Part shown: one piece after another, positions 16,505 through 25,936 of the stretch
How the letters are laid out: every line of letters starts with the position of its first letter
Numbering within the stretch: the stretch's first letter is position 1
NCBI RefSeq assembly: GCF_019264345.1
Contig: NZ_JAHVAO010000001.1
Coordinates: forward strand, 682,001-746,000
Direction of reading: 5' to 3'
DNA length: 64,000 nucleotides
DNA from: Marinobacter arenosus
GTDB taxonomy: Bacteria > Pseudomonadota > Gammaproteobacteria > Pseudomonadales > Oleiphilaceae
Notes under the pieces: model-generated
The model's input: only the letters and a program-made list of their open reading frames with translations
Told to the model about the DNA's origin: nothing
Databases searched by the model: none
Made by a program: the position numbers and the translations under genes

Positions 16505-17242
16505 CTAGAACACAACGCCCGCGCTGATGAACGGTCCGTCGATTTCCACGTCCAGGCTTTCGTCGTCATCTTCGTAGTCGATAGACATCTGACGATACCC
16601 GGCTCTCAGTTGAAGCACCGCTATCTCAAACTGGCCATAGGCGTTGAAATCGTGCAGTGAGTCGCCACTGTAGCTGACGAAGTTGCCCTCTGCACCAACC
16701 GACACACCCGTCAGCGGCAAGTCAAAGCGGGCGGCCACATAGCCCATAGGCAGCACCGCATCCACTTGAGTCTTGCTGGCCTGAGTTCCACCGATCTCCC
16801 GGACGTTCAGTTCACCATCCAGATCTCGGGCGGTCAAACCCAGGTCAAGATTGACCCAGTTATCAAGCACTTCGTAATAGAGGGTGAGGTCCAACTGCTC
16901 CAAATCGAGGTCTGATCGGACGTCCACGCCGCTGCCCACAACAATACCGCCAAAATCAGCACCCAACTGACCACGGCCCGTTTGCTCAATCAAAGTGTAG
17001 TTCAAGCGAACGTTTGGCAAAACGGGAACCGGATGCTCGAAATAGAGTGAGGCATTGGCGTTGGAGTCGCTGTCCAGATTGAGATCATTCTCGACATCAA
17101 CGACGTCGCCATTATCGGTGGCCTGACCGGACAGGTCGGAATCCCAGTAACTGACGTTCGCGCCAAGCCCTACCACATCGGCCTGAGTCAGCGGTGCTGA
17201 CAACATAAGAGAACTGCAGGCGACAACCATCAATTTACGCAT
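16505..17242 (-). CDS. TIGR04219-like outer-membrane beta-barrel protein
   Basis: This 245-residue protein has a signal peptide (residues 1-22, ending TQA) and a short beta barrel of alternating hydrophobic strands. It ends in the C-terminal Phe of outer-membrane proteins (ISAGVVF). It is rich in Asp in loops (WDSDLSGQATDNGDV, DVENDLNLDSDSN). This fits the small TIGR04219 barrel family seen in marine gammaproteobacteria, whose function is unknown. ATG 17242 is chosen because the preceding frame overlaps purC. It lies between purC and the epimerase gene, all on the minus strand. Confidence 0.82.
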   Translation of the reverse strand: MRKLMVVACSSLMLSAPLTQADVVGLGANVSYWDSDLSGQATDNGDVVDVENDLNLDSDSNANASLYFEHPVPVLPNVRLNYTLIEQTGRGQLGADFGGIVVGSGVDVRSDLDLEQLDLTLYYEVLDNWVNLDLGLTARDLDGELNVREIGGTQASKTQVDAVLPMGYVAARFDLPLTGVSVGAEGNFVSYSGDSLHDFNAYGQFEIAVLQLRAGYRQMSIDYEDDDESLDVEIDGPFISAGVVF

Positions 17243-17273
17243 AAAACACCTTTTCTTTTGTTGTATGTCAGGA

Positions 17274-17987
17274 TCAGTCGAACTGGATACCCAGACGGCG
17301 TCCGACTTCCTCGTAGGTTTCAATCACGTCACCCAATCCCTGGCGAAAACGGTCCTTGTCCATTTTCTTCCGGGTTTCCTTGTCCCAGATACGGCAACCG
17401 TCCGGACTGAACTCGTCGCCCAGCACGATGTCACCGCCGCTTCGACCGAATTCCAGCTTGTAATCCACGAGTAGCATTCCCGCATCGTCGAACAGAGCCT
17501 TCAAGACATCGTTCACCTTGTAGGTGAGCTCTTTCATGCGTTCCAGTTCTTCAGCCGACGCCCAACCAAAACTCACCGCCAGTGACTCGTTCACCATGGG
17601 GTCATGCAGCGCGTCATTTTTGAGAAACAATTCGTAGGTGGAAGGCGTCAGTTCCTGCCCCTCTTCCACGCCCAGACGTCGGCACAGGCTACCGGCAGAG
17701 ATGTTGCGAACGACACACTCAACGGGAATCATGTCGAGCTTCTTGACCACCGATTCCGTCGAAGACAGCAGGCCCTCGAAATGAGTCGGAATACCCGCGG
17801 CTTCCAGCTTCTCCATGATGAACGCATTGAACTTGTTATTGACCATGCCCTTGCGATTCAGCTGTTCCTTTTTTTCGCCATCAAACGCAGACGTGTCGTC
17901 ACGGAACACAAGCACGAAACGATCGGGATCGTCCGTCTTGAAAACGGATTTCGCCTTGCCGGCATATAGCTCTTCACGCTTTTCCAT
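17274..17987 (-). CDS. purC: Phosphoribosylaminoimidazole-succinocarboxamide synthase
   Basis: This 237-residue cytoplasmic enzyme joins CAIR and aspartate with ATP in de novo purine synthesis. The signatures are intact: [17 protein letters not shown] at the N terminus, [15 protein letters not shown], and the SAICAR-synthase motif [11 protein letters not shown]. The length matches the short bacterial form. The ATG at 17987 removes a 15-residue tail that has no ribosome site. It follows bamC by 45 bases on the same strand, a gene order also known from Pseudomonas. Confidence 0.97.
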   Translation of the reverse strand: MEKREELYAGKAKSVFKTDDPDRFVLVFRDDTSAFDGEKKEQLNRKGMVNNKFNAFIMEKLEAAGIPTHFEGLLSSTESVVKKLDMIPVECVVRNISAGSLCRRLGVEEGQELTPSTYELFLKNDALHDPMVNESLAVSFGWASAEELERMKELTYKVNDVLKALFDDAGMLLVDYKLEFGRSGGDIVLGDEFSPDGCRIWDKETRKKMDKDRFRQGLGDVIETYEEVGRRLGIQFD

Positions 17988-18032
17988 TACAGGTCTCCGA
18001 AGTGGGATCGGCCTGGATAACCGCCCACTCAA

Positions 18033-19130
18033 TCAGTATAGATAGTCAAACAATTGTGTCAGAAGATCGGGCACGGAGTTCTCTCCGTCGTAACTGGTCA
18101 GACGCTCGGCCGTGATAACCAGTTCATTGTCACGTTCTGCGAGGTTTATCGTGTGGGTGTGTTCCGGCTTGTCCTCATCGCTAAACCAGTCAAACCAGCC
18201 CGAGTCACGCTCATCTTCCGTGCGGAAATCCACGTAGAACCAGCCTTCGCTCCGGTTGAGGTCAACCACAGCGATCCCGGCCTCGGTCAACGCCCGGCTC
18301 AGTTCTGCCCAGGAGCGACCGTAATCAAGGTTCATGCGGATGGCGACGGCCTCGTCACCTTCGGACACCAGTTTTACGAGGGGGTCGCTGACCATCCCGG
18401 ACGCGGCTCGAGAGAACGACTTGTTTTCTTCACGGGCCTTGAGGAAAGTCCCGAGGTCGTTCAGCACACGTTTCTGCACCTCTACAGCGTCAGGCGTCGG
18501 GCTACTGGTGCCCGACCAGGAGACGAGCTCTTCAGGCTGGCCGTCAACGATGACCTTTCGAACCTGAATCTCAGTCGTCTTTCGGCGTACGCCCGGCGCC
18601 ATGCGCATCTGGAGCACAACTCTCGGCTCCTCAACGCCGGGCTGATCCGGCAAGTCGGCCAACTGTCGGGCCCGCTTGCTGAAATTCAGCAGTTCGCTTT
18701 GCAGTAGCCCGAGCTGGGGGCTGTCATAGCCAACACCGAGCCCCCGATCGGACATATACGCATTCGCTGCCGGCCAGATACGGCCCGGAACATCATTGAC
18801 GAGCAGCCAGACGCGACCGTCGAGCTCTTCGATGACGTAATTCTCTTCGAGAATTTCAGACGTCATGTCCGGCGGGCTTGGGATATCGGAAGGGTACATT
18901 TTGCTGGCGTCAGCGACCGCGACATCGCGAATGGGCATCACCTGACTGAAGCGGGACTTCTCCGCACTGGCCGGGAGCTCAAGCGGTTTGCCCTCTTCTG
19001 CGGAAACGTAACGTTCGGAACGATCTTCTATCAGGCTACATCCGGACAGCGCTGTCATCAGCAACAGTCCGGATGCGATAGCCTTGGTCGAGAACAACGG
19101 GGTACTACGGGTTCCTTCAAGAACCGGCAT
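18033..19130 (-). CDS. bamC: Outer-membrane assembly lipoprotein BamC
   Basis: This 365-residue lipoprotein has a signal peptide ending in the lipobox LSGC, so the mature N-terminal Cys anchors it to the outer membrane. A flexible N-terminal segment follows (RYVSAEEGKPLELP and then PIRDVA, ASKMYPSDIPSPPDM), and two helix-grip domains, as in NlpB. It is an accessory part of the Bam complex that folds outer-membrane beta-barrel proteins. It lies directly after dapA and before purC, the conserved order in this group. ATG 19130 is chosen over the longer frame because that frame runs into dapA. Confidence 0.93.
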   Translation of the reverse strand: MPVLEGTRSTPLFSTKAIASGLLLMTALSGCSLIEDRSERYVSAEEGKPLELPASAEKSRFSQVMPIRDVAVADASKMYPSDIPSPPDMTSEILEENYVIEELDGRVWLLVNDVPGRIWPAANAYMSDRGLGVGYDSPQLGLLQSELLNFSKRARQLADLPDQPGVEEPRVVLQMRMAPGVRRKTTEIQVRKVIVDGQPEELVSWSGTSSPTPDAVEVQKRVLNDLGTFLKAREENKSFSRAASGMVSDPLVKLVSEGDEAVAIRMNLDYGRSWAELSRALTEAGIAVVDLNRSEGWFYVDFRTEDERDSGWFDWFSDEDKPEHTHTINLAERDNELVITAERLTSYDGENSVPDLLTQLFDYLY

Positions 19131-19165
19131 CGGGTTACTCCGGGTCAGACACAGTTTCAGTAAAC

Positions 19166-20044
19166 TCAGAGTACACCTGAGGCTTTCAGCGCATCTTCCA
19201 CTTCTGCGTGGAACTTCTCGCTCAGCGGCGTCAACGGCAGACGAATGCCCTCGCTGATCATACCCATGCGGTGCAGAGCCCACTTTACCGGTATGGGGTT
19301 CGCCTCGAGGAACAACTTCCGGTTCAGAGGCATCAGAAGATCATTCAGACGTTCGGTTTCTTCGCGATTGCCCGCAATGGCGGCTTCGCAGAGTTGCGAC
19401 ATCGCTTTCGGCGCAACGTTGGCCGTGACCGAGACGTTCCCCTTGGCGCCTGCCAACATCAGCTCGGCGGCAGTCGCATCGTCACCGGAATAAACCGCGA
19501 GACGCCCGTTCAACGCTTCAATCAGTTCCGCTCCGCGAGGAATGTTGCCGGTGGCATCCTTGATGGCAACGATATTCGGGATATCAGCCAGGCGCAGAAC
19601 CGTTTCATTGAGCATGTCGCAGGCGGTCCGGCCCGGAACGTTGTAGAGCATCTGATTCATGCCGGGGACGGCTTCGGCAATCGTCTTGAAATGGCGGTAC
19701 AAGCCTTCCTGGGTCGGCTTGTTGTAGTAAGGAACCACCAGGAGACAGGCATCGGCACCCAGTTTGTGGGCTTCGGTCGTCAGCTCTATGGCTTCTCGGG
19801 TGCTGTTGCCCCCTGTACCGGCAATGACGGGGATGCGACCATCCACACGTTTTATGATGTGGCCGATCACCTGGCAATGCTCTTCAGGGTCCAGCGTTGC
19901 GGATTCACCAGTGGTGCCCACAGCAACGATGCCATGGGTGCCGTTTTCAATATGAAAATCCACCAGCCGATCCAGCTCCTCCCAGTGAATGTCACCGTTT
20001 GGATCCATGGGCGTGACCAGTGCGACAAGGCTACCCGTAATCAT
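19166..20044 (-). CDS. dapA: 4-hydroxy-tetrahydrodipicolinate synthase
   Basis: This 292-residue cytoplasmic enzyme condenses pyruvate with aspartate semialdehyde for lysine and meso-diaminopimelate. The signatures are present: GTTGESATL, the Tyr of [19 protein letters not shown], and the Schiff-base Lys in [10 protein letters not shown]. The length is standard. It is the first gene of the leftward dapA-bamC-purC group and divergent to the peroxiredoxin gene. Confidence 0.97.
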   Translation of the reverse strand: MITGSLVALVTPMDPNGDIHWEELDRLVDFHIENGTHGIVAVGTTGESATLDPEEHCQVIGHIIKRVDGRIPVIAGTGGNSTREAIELTTEAHKLGADACLLVVPYYNKPTQEGLYRHFKTIAEAVPGMNQMLYNVPGRTACDMLNETVLRLADIPNIVAIKDATGNIPRGAELIEALNGRLAVYSGDDATAAELMLAGAKGNVSVTANVAPKAMSQLCEAAIAGNREETERLNDLLMPLNRKLFLEANPIPVKWALHRMGMISEGIRLPLTPLSEKFHAEVEDALKASGVL

Positions 20045-20118
20045 AAAAGCTCCGTCCGAATAAAACCGATATGGTAATGTTGGGCACGAACTGACACAAG
20101 GGAATTAAAGGAGTTGTC

Positions 20119-20586
20119 ATGCCATCTGTTGAACTGGGCCAACCCGTGCCCGACTTTGAGGCTTCAGCCACTGGCGACCAGACTATTCGTCTGGCCGATC
20201 TCAGGGGGCAAAACGTTGTCATCTATTTCTACCCCAAAGACAACACGCCTGGTTGTACTTCGGAGGGCCAGGATTTCCGGGACCTGATGAAAGCGTTTAC
20301 CGAACTCGATACCGAGATCTTCGGTGTCTCCAGAGACGGCCTGAAAGCCCACGAGAATTTCCGGGCCAAGCATGAATTCCCGTTCCACCTTATTTCAGAC
20401 AAGGACGAGTCCCTGTGCAAGCTGTTCGACGTCATCAAACTCAAGAAGCTTTACGGCAAGGAATACCTGGGCATCGACCGCAGTACGTTTTTGATTGACG
20501 CCGAGGGCGTTCTTCGAAACGCCTGGCGTGGCGTCAAGGTCAAAGGGCATGCTCAAGAGGTTCTTGAGGCCGTAAAAGCCCTCTGA
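20119..20586 (+). CDS. bcp: Peroxiredoxin, Bcp/PrxQ type
   Basis: This 155-residue thioredoxin-fold protein reduces peroxides with a peroxidatic Cys at residue 46, in the motif YPKDNTPGCTSEGQDFRD. The usual resolving Cys five residues later (as in E. coli Bcp) is Phe-Arg region here. The only other Cys is C100. It may act as a 1-Cys enzyme or use C100; this is not decidable here. The ribosome site AAAGGAG lies 8 bases before ATG 20119. It lies between dapA and the AI-2E permease gene. Confidence 0.93.
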   Translation: MPSVELGQPVPDFEASATGDQTIRLADLRGQNVVIYFYPKDNTPGCTSEGQDFRDLMKAFTELDTEIFGVSRDGLKAHENFRAKHEFPFHLISDKDESLCKLFDVIKLKKLYGKEYLGIDRSTFLIDAEGVLRNAWRGVKVKGHAQEVLEAVKAL

Positions 20587-20593
20587 CGCGACA

Positions 20594-21676
20594 TCAGGAT
20601 TGCTCCGGGGCCGGTGGCTGGACATGCTCCTTCACCGGCCACGCCGCAAACACGGCCTTGAGAAGGGTCGCCAGCGGGATAGCGAAAAAGACCCCCCACA
20701 GCCCCCAGATCCCGCCAAAGAACAACACCGCAACGATAATGGCAACCGGATGCAGGTTGTTCACTTCGGAAAATAGAACAGGCACCAGCACGTTGCCGTC
20801 GAGCGCCTGGATAATGCCGTAGACCACCATGACCCAGATAAAGTGGCTGCCCCAACCAAAGGCAAACAGCCCAATCATGGCGACGGGTATCGTCACAACA
20901 GCCGCGCCGATGTAGGGAATGACGACACTCAGGCCAACCAGCAGTGACAGCAGCGCCGCATAGGGCATGCCCAGGAGCTTGAACGCCACGTAGGTGGCGC
21001 CCCCAACAATGAGGATCTCGACCGCCTTTCCGCGAACGTAATTGGCGCACTGGAGATTCACCTCGTGCCAGATTTTCAACATCATCGGACGTTGCGAAGG
21101 AAGCAGTCGCCCAATGGAATCGAGCAGCACCTCCCGGTCTTTCAAAAAGAAGAAAACCAGAATGGGCACCAGCACCACGTAGATCAGAAGCGCCACCAGA
21201 TCGGGAATGCTCGATAGCGAGAAGGACACCAACCATTGCGTCATGTGTGCGACTTCCGTCGAAACCTGCTGGTAAAGGGTATTAACAGCATCTGCGGAAA
21301 TCAGCTGCGGGTATTCCTCGGGCAGCAATTCAAGGTAAGACTGCATCTCACGGATAATTCGGGGCGTTTCACCCGCCAGGTTACTGACCTGAGTCCAGAG
21401 AAGAGGCAGCAGACCGAAAATAACCCCGACAAGGACCCCAAGGAACAGCAAAAACACGCTGATGATGGCGACCATTTCCGGTACGCCAAGTTTGACGAGT
21501 TTGGTCACAAGCCCCTGGAGGATAAAGGCAATGATCAGAGACGCGATGGCCGGCGCCAACATGGCACCAAACCAGATAACCAGTACGGTTCCGATCACCA
21601 GGATCAGAAAAAGGATGACCGCCTCTTCGTCTGAAAAATACTTGTGCGCGAGCCCGCGTAATATACTGATCATCAA
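20594..21676 (-). CDS. AI-2E family transporter (PerM-like permease)
   Basis: This 360-residue inner-membrane protein has about eight hydrophobic segments and a soluble stretch near residues 110-150. The C-terminal half carries the family pattern of GLSVVIPYIGAAVVTIPVA followed by VQAL-like DGNVLVPVLF and FGGIWGLWGVFFAIP. Family members export autoinducer-2 or act as Na+/H+ antiporters; PerM itself is uncharacterised. The C-terminal tail is Pro-rich. It faces the peroxiredoxin gene and follows the TusA-like gene by 13 bases. Confidence 0.9.
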   Translation of the reverse strand: MMISILRGLAHKYFSDEEAVILFLILVIGTVLVIWFGAMLAPAIASLIIAFILQGLVTKLVKLGVPEMVAIISVFLLFLGVLVGVIFGLLPLLWTQVSNLAGETPRIIREMQSYLELLPEEYPQLISADAVNTLYQQVSTEVAHMTQWLVSFSLSSIPDLVALLIYVVLVPILVFFFLKDREVLLDSIGRLLPSQRPMMLKIWHEVNLQCANYVRGKAVEILIVGGATYVAFKLLGMPYAALLSLLVGLSVVIPYIGAAVVTIPVAMIGLFAFGWGSHFIWVMVVYGIIQALDGNVLVPVLFSEVNNLHPVAIIVAVLFFGGIWGLWGVFFAIPLATLLKAVFAAWPVKEHVQPPAPEQS

Positions 21677-21689
21677 TGACTCCGAATGG

Positions 21690-21917
21690 TTAGCCGCCGC
21701 ACTTTATCACAAACCGAAATTGGCCATCGGCCTCAGATGAACTCATCAACTGGTGACTGGAAAGTTCGATAAATGCAGGAATATCCCGGGCGGATCCGGA
21801 ATCCGTCGCAATAACCTCGAGCTCCTCTCCCGCAGACATTGCGTTCAGTTCCAGCTTGGTTTTCAGCAGAGGCATCGGGCAGCGAAGGCCGGAGGCGTCA
21901 AGAGTACGATCTACCAT
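21690..21917 (-). CDS. TusA-family sulfurtransferase
   Basis: A 75-residue single-domain protein with the sulfur-carrying Cys in the LRCPMPLLKTK motif near the N terminus. TusA-like proteins move persulfide sulfur to tRNA thiolation, molybdenum cofactor or other uses. This copy is a paralogue-type protein beside bepA and the AI-2E gene, as seen in Pseudomonas, and not necessarily the tRNA-thiolating TusA. It is the first gene of a leftward pair and is divergent to bepA. Confidence 0.9.
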   Translation of the reverse strand: MVDRTLDASGLRCPMPLLKTKLELNAMSAGEELEVIATDSGSARDIPAFIELSSHQLMSSSEADGQFRFVIKCGG

Positions 21918-22081
21918 AAAATTGAAGCACCACTACAAACCGGTAAGGCGAATGAACAGGCACGCATTATGCCGACAGTGATAATGTATTGCATCACAAT
22001 AGATTTTAATCGAATTTTAAGAACTTTTTATCGTAAGCTGTTGTCACACTGGCACCTGGAACGAAAGGCACCCTGCGTTAC

Positions 22082-23560
22082 ATGATTTGCTTCCAACACC
22101 GTTTAGCCCGATTGTCCCGCAGCGCCAGGGCGGGCGCCCTCGCGGCGTGTTTGTGCGCCGCCTTTTCGCTCGTTCACGCCCAGGAAACCGAGTTGCCAAA
22201 TATCGGCGGCAATGGCGGCGGCCTGATTTCCGGGCAACAGGAATCGGAAATCGGACAACAGGTCATGATTTCGATCCGCCGGTCGGCGCCGAGAATCACG
22301 GATCCACTGGTCTACGACTATCTGACGGCAATCATCTACCGACTGGTACCCTCTGCCCCACTCCAGGACCGGAACCTTACCCTGGCACTGATCGACAGCC
22401 CCGAGATCAACGCCTTCGCCGTTCCGGGCGGAATTGTCGGGGTCAATGGCGGGTTGTTCCTTAATGCTGCCACCGAACAGCAGTTCTCATCGGTGCTGGC
22501 TCACGAGCTTGCCCACTTGAGCCAGCGGCACTTTGCACGCAGGCTGGAGCAACAGGAAACCAGTGCTCCATTGACCATGGCCGGCATGCTCGCCGGCATC
22601 ATCCTGTCGGCCGTCACCCAGTCTGACCTTGGTATTGCAGCCATTGCGGGCACTCAGGCGCTGGCAGTCCAGAACATGCTCGCTTATAGCAGAGCCCACG
22701 AACAGGAAGCAGACCGAGTCGGCCTGGATATCCTGGCAAGCGCCGGCATGGACCCCCGTGGGATGCCCGAGATGTTCGAGATCATGATGCGGCAGAACCG
22801 GCTCCAGGGTAACCAGGTTCCCGAATACTTATCCACGCACCCGCTTACCCAAAGCCGGGTAGCGGACACCCGGAACCGTGCCGAGCAGTATCCGGACCGA
22901 AACATCAGGGACGGCCAGGAATATCACCTGATCCGCAACCGTTTGCAGGTGCATTATGCGGCGTCGGCGGACGTGGCCGTTGAAACATTCGAGGCGTATC
23001 TCAATGGCGATAAGGCGCAGAGGCATGACGCAATTCGATACGGACTTGCCGTTGCCTACCAGAAGAACAATCAGCCCGACAAAGCCCTGAACGTTCTCAG
23101 GGACCTTCTGGACCGAGCCCCCGGACGAATCACCTTTCAGGTCACACTGGCTGACGTACTGATCGACCAGAAACGGATTCAGGAGGCCAGAGACATTCTC
23201 CGAGAGGCCCTGGCCAGGAACCCTGGCAATTACCCCATCACGTTCAAACTGGCTGAAGCGGAAATTGCCGACGGCAATGGCGCCGCTGCCGCAGAGTATC
23301 TGAAACAACTGACCCGGCAACTTCCCGCCCAGGAACATCTCTGGCTTCGGTTGGCCGAAGCGGAAGGCATGGCGCGCAACATCGTTGGGGTGCATCGGGC
23401 CCGCGCGGAATACGACGCGCTGATGGGAGATCTCGAGTCCGCCCAGCGCCAGCTTCGACAGGCCCAGGAAAAGCTGCCGGCGGGATCACCCCAACGTCAG
23501 GTTGTCACCGAAAGGCTGGCCGAGATAACCAGCCGCCTGAACGCCAGACGAAACAGCTGA
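22082..23560 (+). CDS. bepA: Periplasmic M48 metalloprotease/chaperone BepA
   Basis: A 492-residue protein with a signal peptide (cut after VHA, about residue 33). The peptidase M48 domain carries the zinc motif HELAHLSQRH and the third ligand in EQEADRVG. A TPR-rich C-terminal half (about 280-480) contacts the Bam complex. BepA degrades or helps assemble outer-membrane proteins such as LptD. It opposes nadA with a gap of only 12 bases and is divergent to the TusA-like gene. Confidence 0.93.
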   Translation: MICFQHRLARLSRSARAGALAACLCAAFSLVHAQETELPNIGGNGGGLISGQQESEIGQQVMISIRRSAPRITDPLVYDYLTAIIYRLVPSAPLQDRNLTLALIDSPEINAFAVPGGIVGVNGGLFLNAATEQQFSSVLAHELAHLSQRHFARRLEQQETSAPLTMAGMLAGIILSAVTQSDLGIAAIAGTQALAVQNMLAYSRAHEQEADRVGLDILASAGMDPRGMPEMFEIMMRQNRLQGNQVPEYLSTHPLTQSRVADTRNRAEQYPDRNIRDGQEYHLIRNRLQVHYAASADVAVETFEAYLNGDKAQRHDAIRYGLAVAYQKNNQPDKALNVLRDLLDRAPGRITFQVTLADVLIDQKRIQEARDILREALARNPGNYPITFKLAEAEIADGNGAAAAEYLKQLTRQLPAQEHLWLRLAEAEGMARNIVGVHRARAEYDALMGDLESAQRQLRQAQEKLPAGSPQRQVVTERLAEITSRLNARRNS

Positions 23561-23572
23561 CGCTCCGACCGC

Positions 23573-24634
23573 TCAGGCGTTGCCGGCAGCTTTCAGATTC
23601 ATGTTGGCCGTGAAGTCCAGCATTCGACGCAGAGGCTTGAGGGCACGCTCACGCAAGGCGTCATCAACCTCGACCTCCTGATCACCGTGCTCCAGGACAT
23701 GAAGCAGGTTCTCCAGCCCGTTCATCGCCATCCAGGGACAATGGGCACAGCTACGACAGGTAGCACCATTCCCTGCGGTCGGCGCTTCCAGCAACGTTTT
23801 GTTGGGCGCGAGCTGCTGCATCTTGTAGAAGATACCGTTGTCCGTAGCCACGATAAACGTCTCATTGGGCAGCGTCTGAACCGCATGAATCAACTGAGAC
23901 GTTGAGCCCACCACATCCGCCATCTCCACCACGGCATCGGGAGATTCCGGATGAACCAGCACAGCCGCCTCCGGGTAGAGCGCCTTCAGATCTTCCAGAC
24001 CACGGTACTTGAATTCCTCGTGGACAATACACGACCCGTCCCACAAAAGCATGTCGGCGCCCGTGGTCTTCTGGACATAGTGGCCCAGGTGCTTATCAGG
24101 CGCCCAAAGGATCTTTTCGCCACGGGCGTCCAGGTCTTCAACAATGGCCTGAGCACAACTGGAGGTTACTACCCAGTCAGCCCTCGCCTTAACGGCTGCC
24201 GACGTATTCGCGTAGACAACAACGGTACGGTCGGGGTGCTGGTCACAGAACTCGGCGAACTCATCCGCCGGACAGCCCACATCCAGGGAACAGGTTGCCT
24301 CCAGGGTTGGCATCAACACCCGTTTCTCAGGATTGAGAATCTTGGCGGTTTCGCCCATGAAGCGCACACCAGCCACGACAACGGTCGACGCCGGATGCTG
24401 GTTTCCAAACCGCGCCATTTCCAGTGAATCCGCCACGCAACCACCGGTTTCCTCTGCCAGGCGCTGAAGATCAGGATCCGTGTAATAATGAGCTACCAGC
24501 ACCGCGTCCTTGGCTTTGAGCACGGCCTTGATGCGGCTTTCCAGATCGGCCTTCTCGTCAGCGCTCAGCGGTTTGGGTTCCGCGGCGTGGGCGAGGTGTT
24601 CCTGAACAAGAATACGATCTTCAGCTCGTGTCAT
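23573..24634 (-). CDS. nadA: Quinolinate synthase
   Basis: A 353-residue cytoplasmic 4Fe-4S enzyme that makes quinolinate from iminoaspartate and dihydroxyacetone phosphate in NAD synthesis. Cluster and active-site Cys stretches are visible: [21 protein letters not shown] and the C-terminal [10 protein letters not shown]. The N terminus [25 protein letters not shown] is typical. The length matches the group that includes E. coli and Pseudomonas. It ends 12 bases from the bepA stop. Confidence 0.97.
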   Translation of the reverse strand: MTRAEDRILVQEHLAHAAEPKPLSADEKADLESRIKAVLKAKDAVLVAHYYTDPDLQRLAEETGGCVADSLEMARFGNQHPASTVVVAGVRFMGETAKILNPEKRVLMPTLEATCSLDVGCPADEFAEFCDQHPDRTVVVYANTSAAVKARADWVVTSSCAQAIVEDLDARGEKILWAPDKHLGHYVQKTTGADMLLWDGSCIVHEEFKYRGLEDLKALYPEAAVLVHPESPDAVVEMADVVGSTSQLIHAVQTLPNETFIVATDNGIFYKMQQLAPNKTLLEAPTAGNGATCRSCAHCPWMAMNGLENLLHVLEHGDQEVEVDDALRERALKPLRRMLDFTANMNLKAAGNA

Positions 24635-24774
24635 TACTGCATCTCTGTGTTGCGTGGTCTTTGGGGATTATATCACTTCAACCCTGGCTTTCGTGATTCC
24701 GAAACAAGGCTGCAACAGAACCCTGGGCGGGATTTCCGTGCCCTCTCCTGACTAGGTAATAACGTATACGCAAA

Positions 24775-24800
24775 AAAAAAGAGCCCGGAGGCTCTTTTTT
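24775..24800. terminator. Rho-independent terminator (both strands)
   Basis: AAAAAAGAGCC-CGGA-GGCTCTTTTTT forms a stem of 11 pairs counting the A/T run. On the minus strand it follows the tRNA-Lys genes and ends in a T run; on the plus strand it also ends in T's. It probably ends the tRNA-Lys transcript. Confidence 0.75.
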
Positions 24801-24825
24801 CGCAAAACCCGTGCGGGGTTTTCGC
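24801..24825. terminator. Second hairpin in tandem with the terminator
   Basis: GCGAAAACCCCGCACGGGTTTTGCG (read on the minus strand) folds with a stem of about 10 pairs and a GCAC-type loop. It lies between the tRNA-Lys 3' end and the T-run terminator, so it may be a tRNA-trailer hairpin or a backup terminator. Confidence 0.5.
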
Positions 24826-24829
24826 TATT

Positions 24830-24905
24830 TGGTGGGTCGTGAAGGATTCGAACCTTCGACCAATTGGTTAAAAGCCAACTGCTCTACCAACTGAGCTAAC
24901 GACCC
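24830..24905 (-). tRNA. tRNA-Lys (TTT)
   Basis: A 76-base gene on the minus strand with CCA encoded. The acceptor GGGTCGT pairs with ACGACCC, the D arm is AGCTCAGTTGG, and the anticodon loop CTTTTAA gives TTT for lysine. It is identical in sequence to the copy at 24976-25051, and 70 bases separate the two. Confidence 0.97.
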
Positions 24906-24975
24906 GTAACTGCGGATCAGCACGTAAACACTGACCCCATCCCGACGTGACTCAGCACACGCCGGAATTCGAATT

Positions 24976-25051
24976 TGGTGGGTCGTGAAGGATTCGAACC
25001 TTCGACCAATTGGTTAAAAGCCAACTGCTCTACCAACTGAGCTAACGACCC
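24976..25051 (-). tRNA. tRNA-Lys (TTT), second identical copy
   Basis: A 76-base gene with CCA encoded, identical to the copy at 24830-24905. It is the promoter-proximal copy of the pair, which is probably transcribed as one unit. It follows cpoB on the same strand. Confidence 0.97.
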
Positions 25052-25064
25052 AAACGAGGCGCAT

Positions 25065-25092
25065 ATAGTAATGATTTTTTGGCGTTGATCAA
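25065..25092 (-). promoter_or_regulatory. Probable tRNA-Lys promoter
   Basis: On the minus strand TTGATC (25087-25092), a 16-base spacer, TACTAT (25065-25070). It sits about 14 bases before the first tRNA-Lys, at the usual tRNA promoter distance. Confidence 0.5.
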
Positions 25093-25144
25093 CCCTTTTT
25101 CTCAGGTTTCTCAACATTTCTCCCGAAGCAACCGATCCGTTGGT

Positions 25145-25912
25145 TCAGGAGCCCAGATACTTCTGCGCCAGATTGGCGGCACTGCTATTTGGGTAGTCCC
25201 TGACAACCGTTTCCATCCGCCGCCTGGCCTCCTGTTTCTCGCCAAGCCGATCAAGAGTGACTCCCAACTTGTAGACAGCATCCGGGGCTTTCCGATGGTC
25301 AGGATACCGTGTTGCGACAATCGTGAAGGCCTGCTTGGCCTGCTCCAACTGAGGCTTCACGAGGTAGACCTCTCCCAGCCAGTAGTAAGCGTTAACGGTC
25401 AGATCCCCTTCCGGGTACTGATCGATGAACTCGTAAAGCTGGCTGATTGCCTCGTCATAGTTCTTCTGGTTCCGAATCAGGTCCTGGATCGCCTCGTACT
25501 GCTTGCGCTCCTCAGCATCAGGCTGACGATACTCCTTGGTGGCTGTAGCAGCGCCGCCAGCGGCCCCGGCCACCCCTGCACCAGCCCCAGGCGAGCTCGC
25601 GGGCTGCTCAGCAATCTTCTCGGACAGGTCCAGTATGCGCTGATCAAGATCGATATAACGATCCCGGCCCTGCTCTTTCAGGCGATCGATCTCATATTTT
25701 TGCTCCTCTACCTGTCCTTGCAGGCGACGAACTTCGCCCTGGAGTTGCTGGATCATGTAGAAAAGCTCAGCGGTGGCCTGACTGCTATTCGCCTTGCGCT
25801 GGGCTTCCGAACTGCTGTTCTGAAAAGCCTGCGTAGTTGACTGCGCCAGCGCCACTCCCGCCTGCCCGAAGGCAAACGGGAGAACCACTGCCGCCATGAG
25901 TAATTTTCTCAT
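25145..25912 (-). CDS. cpoB: Cell division coordinator CpoB (YbgF)
   Basis: A 255-residue periplasmic protein with a signal peptide ending ALA. A coiled-coil region follows (about 35-95, with QQLQGEVRRLQGQVEEQKYEIDRL-type heptads), then an Ala/Gly linker and a C-terminal TPR domain (YDEAISQLYEFIDQYPEGDL onward). It links Tol-Pal with peptidoglycan synthesis at division. ATG 25912 is chosen over 25927 because AGGA lies 6 bases before it. It is last in tolQRAB-pal-cpoB, 24 bases after pal. Confidence 0.93.
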   Translation of the reverse strand: MRKLLMAAVVLPFAFGQAGVALAQSTTQAFQNSSSEAQRKANSSQATAELFYMIQQLQGEVRRLQGQVEEQKYEIDRLKEQGRDRYIDLDQRILDLSEKIAEQPASSPGAGAGVAGAAGGAATATKEYRQPDAEERKQYEAIQDLIRNQKNYDEAISQLYEFIDQYPEGDLTVNAYYWLGEVYLVKPQLEQAKQAFTIVATRYPDHRKAPDAVYKLGVTLDRLGEKQEARRRMETVVRDYPNSSAANLAQKYLGS

Positions 25913-25936
25913 GGGCATTCCTGACATCTGATGTGT

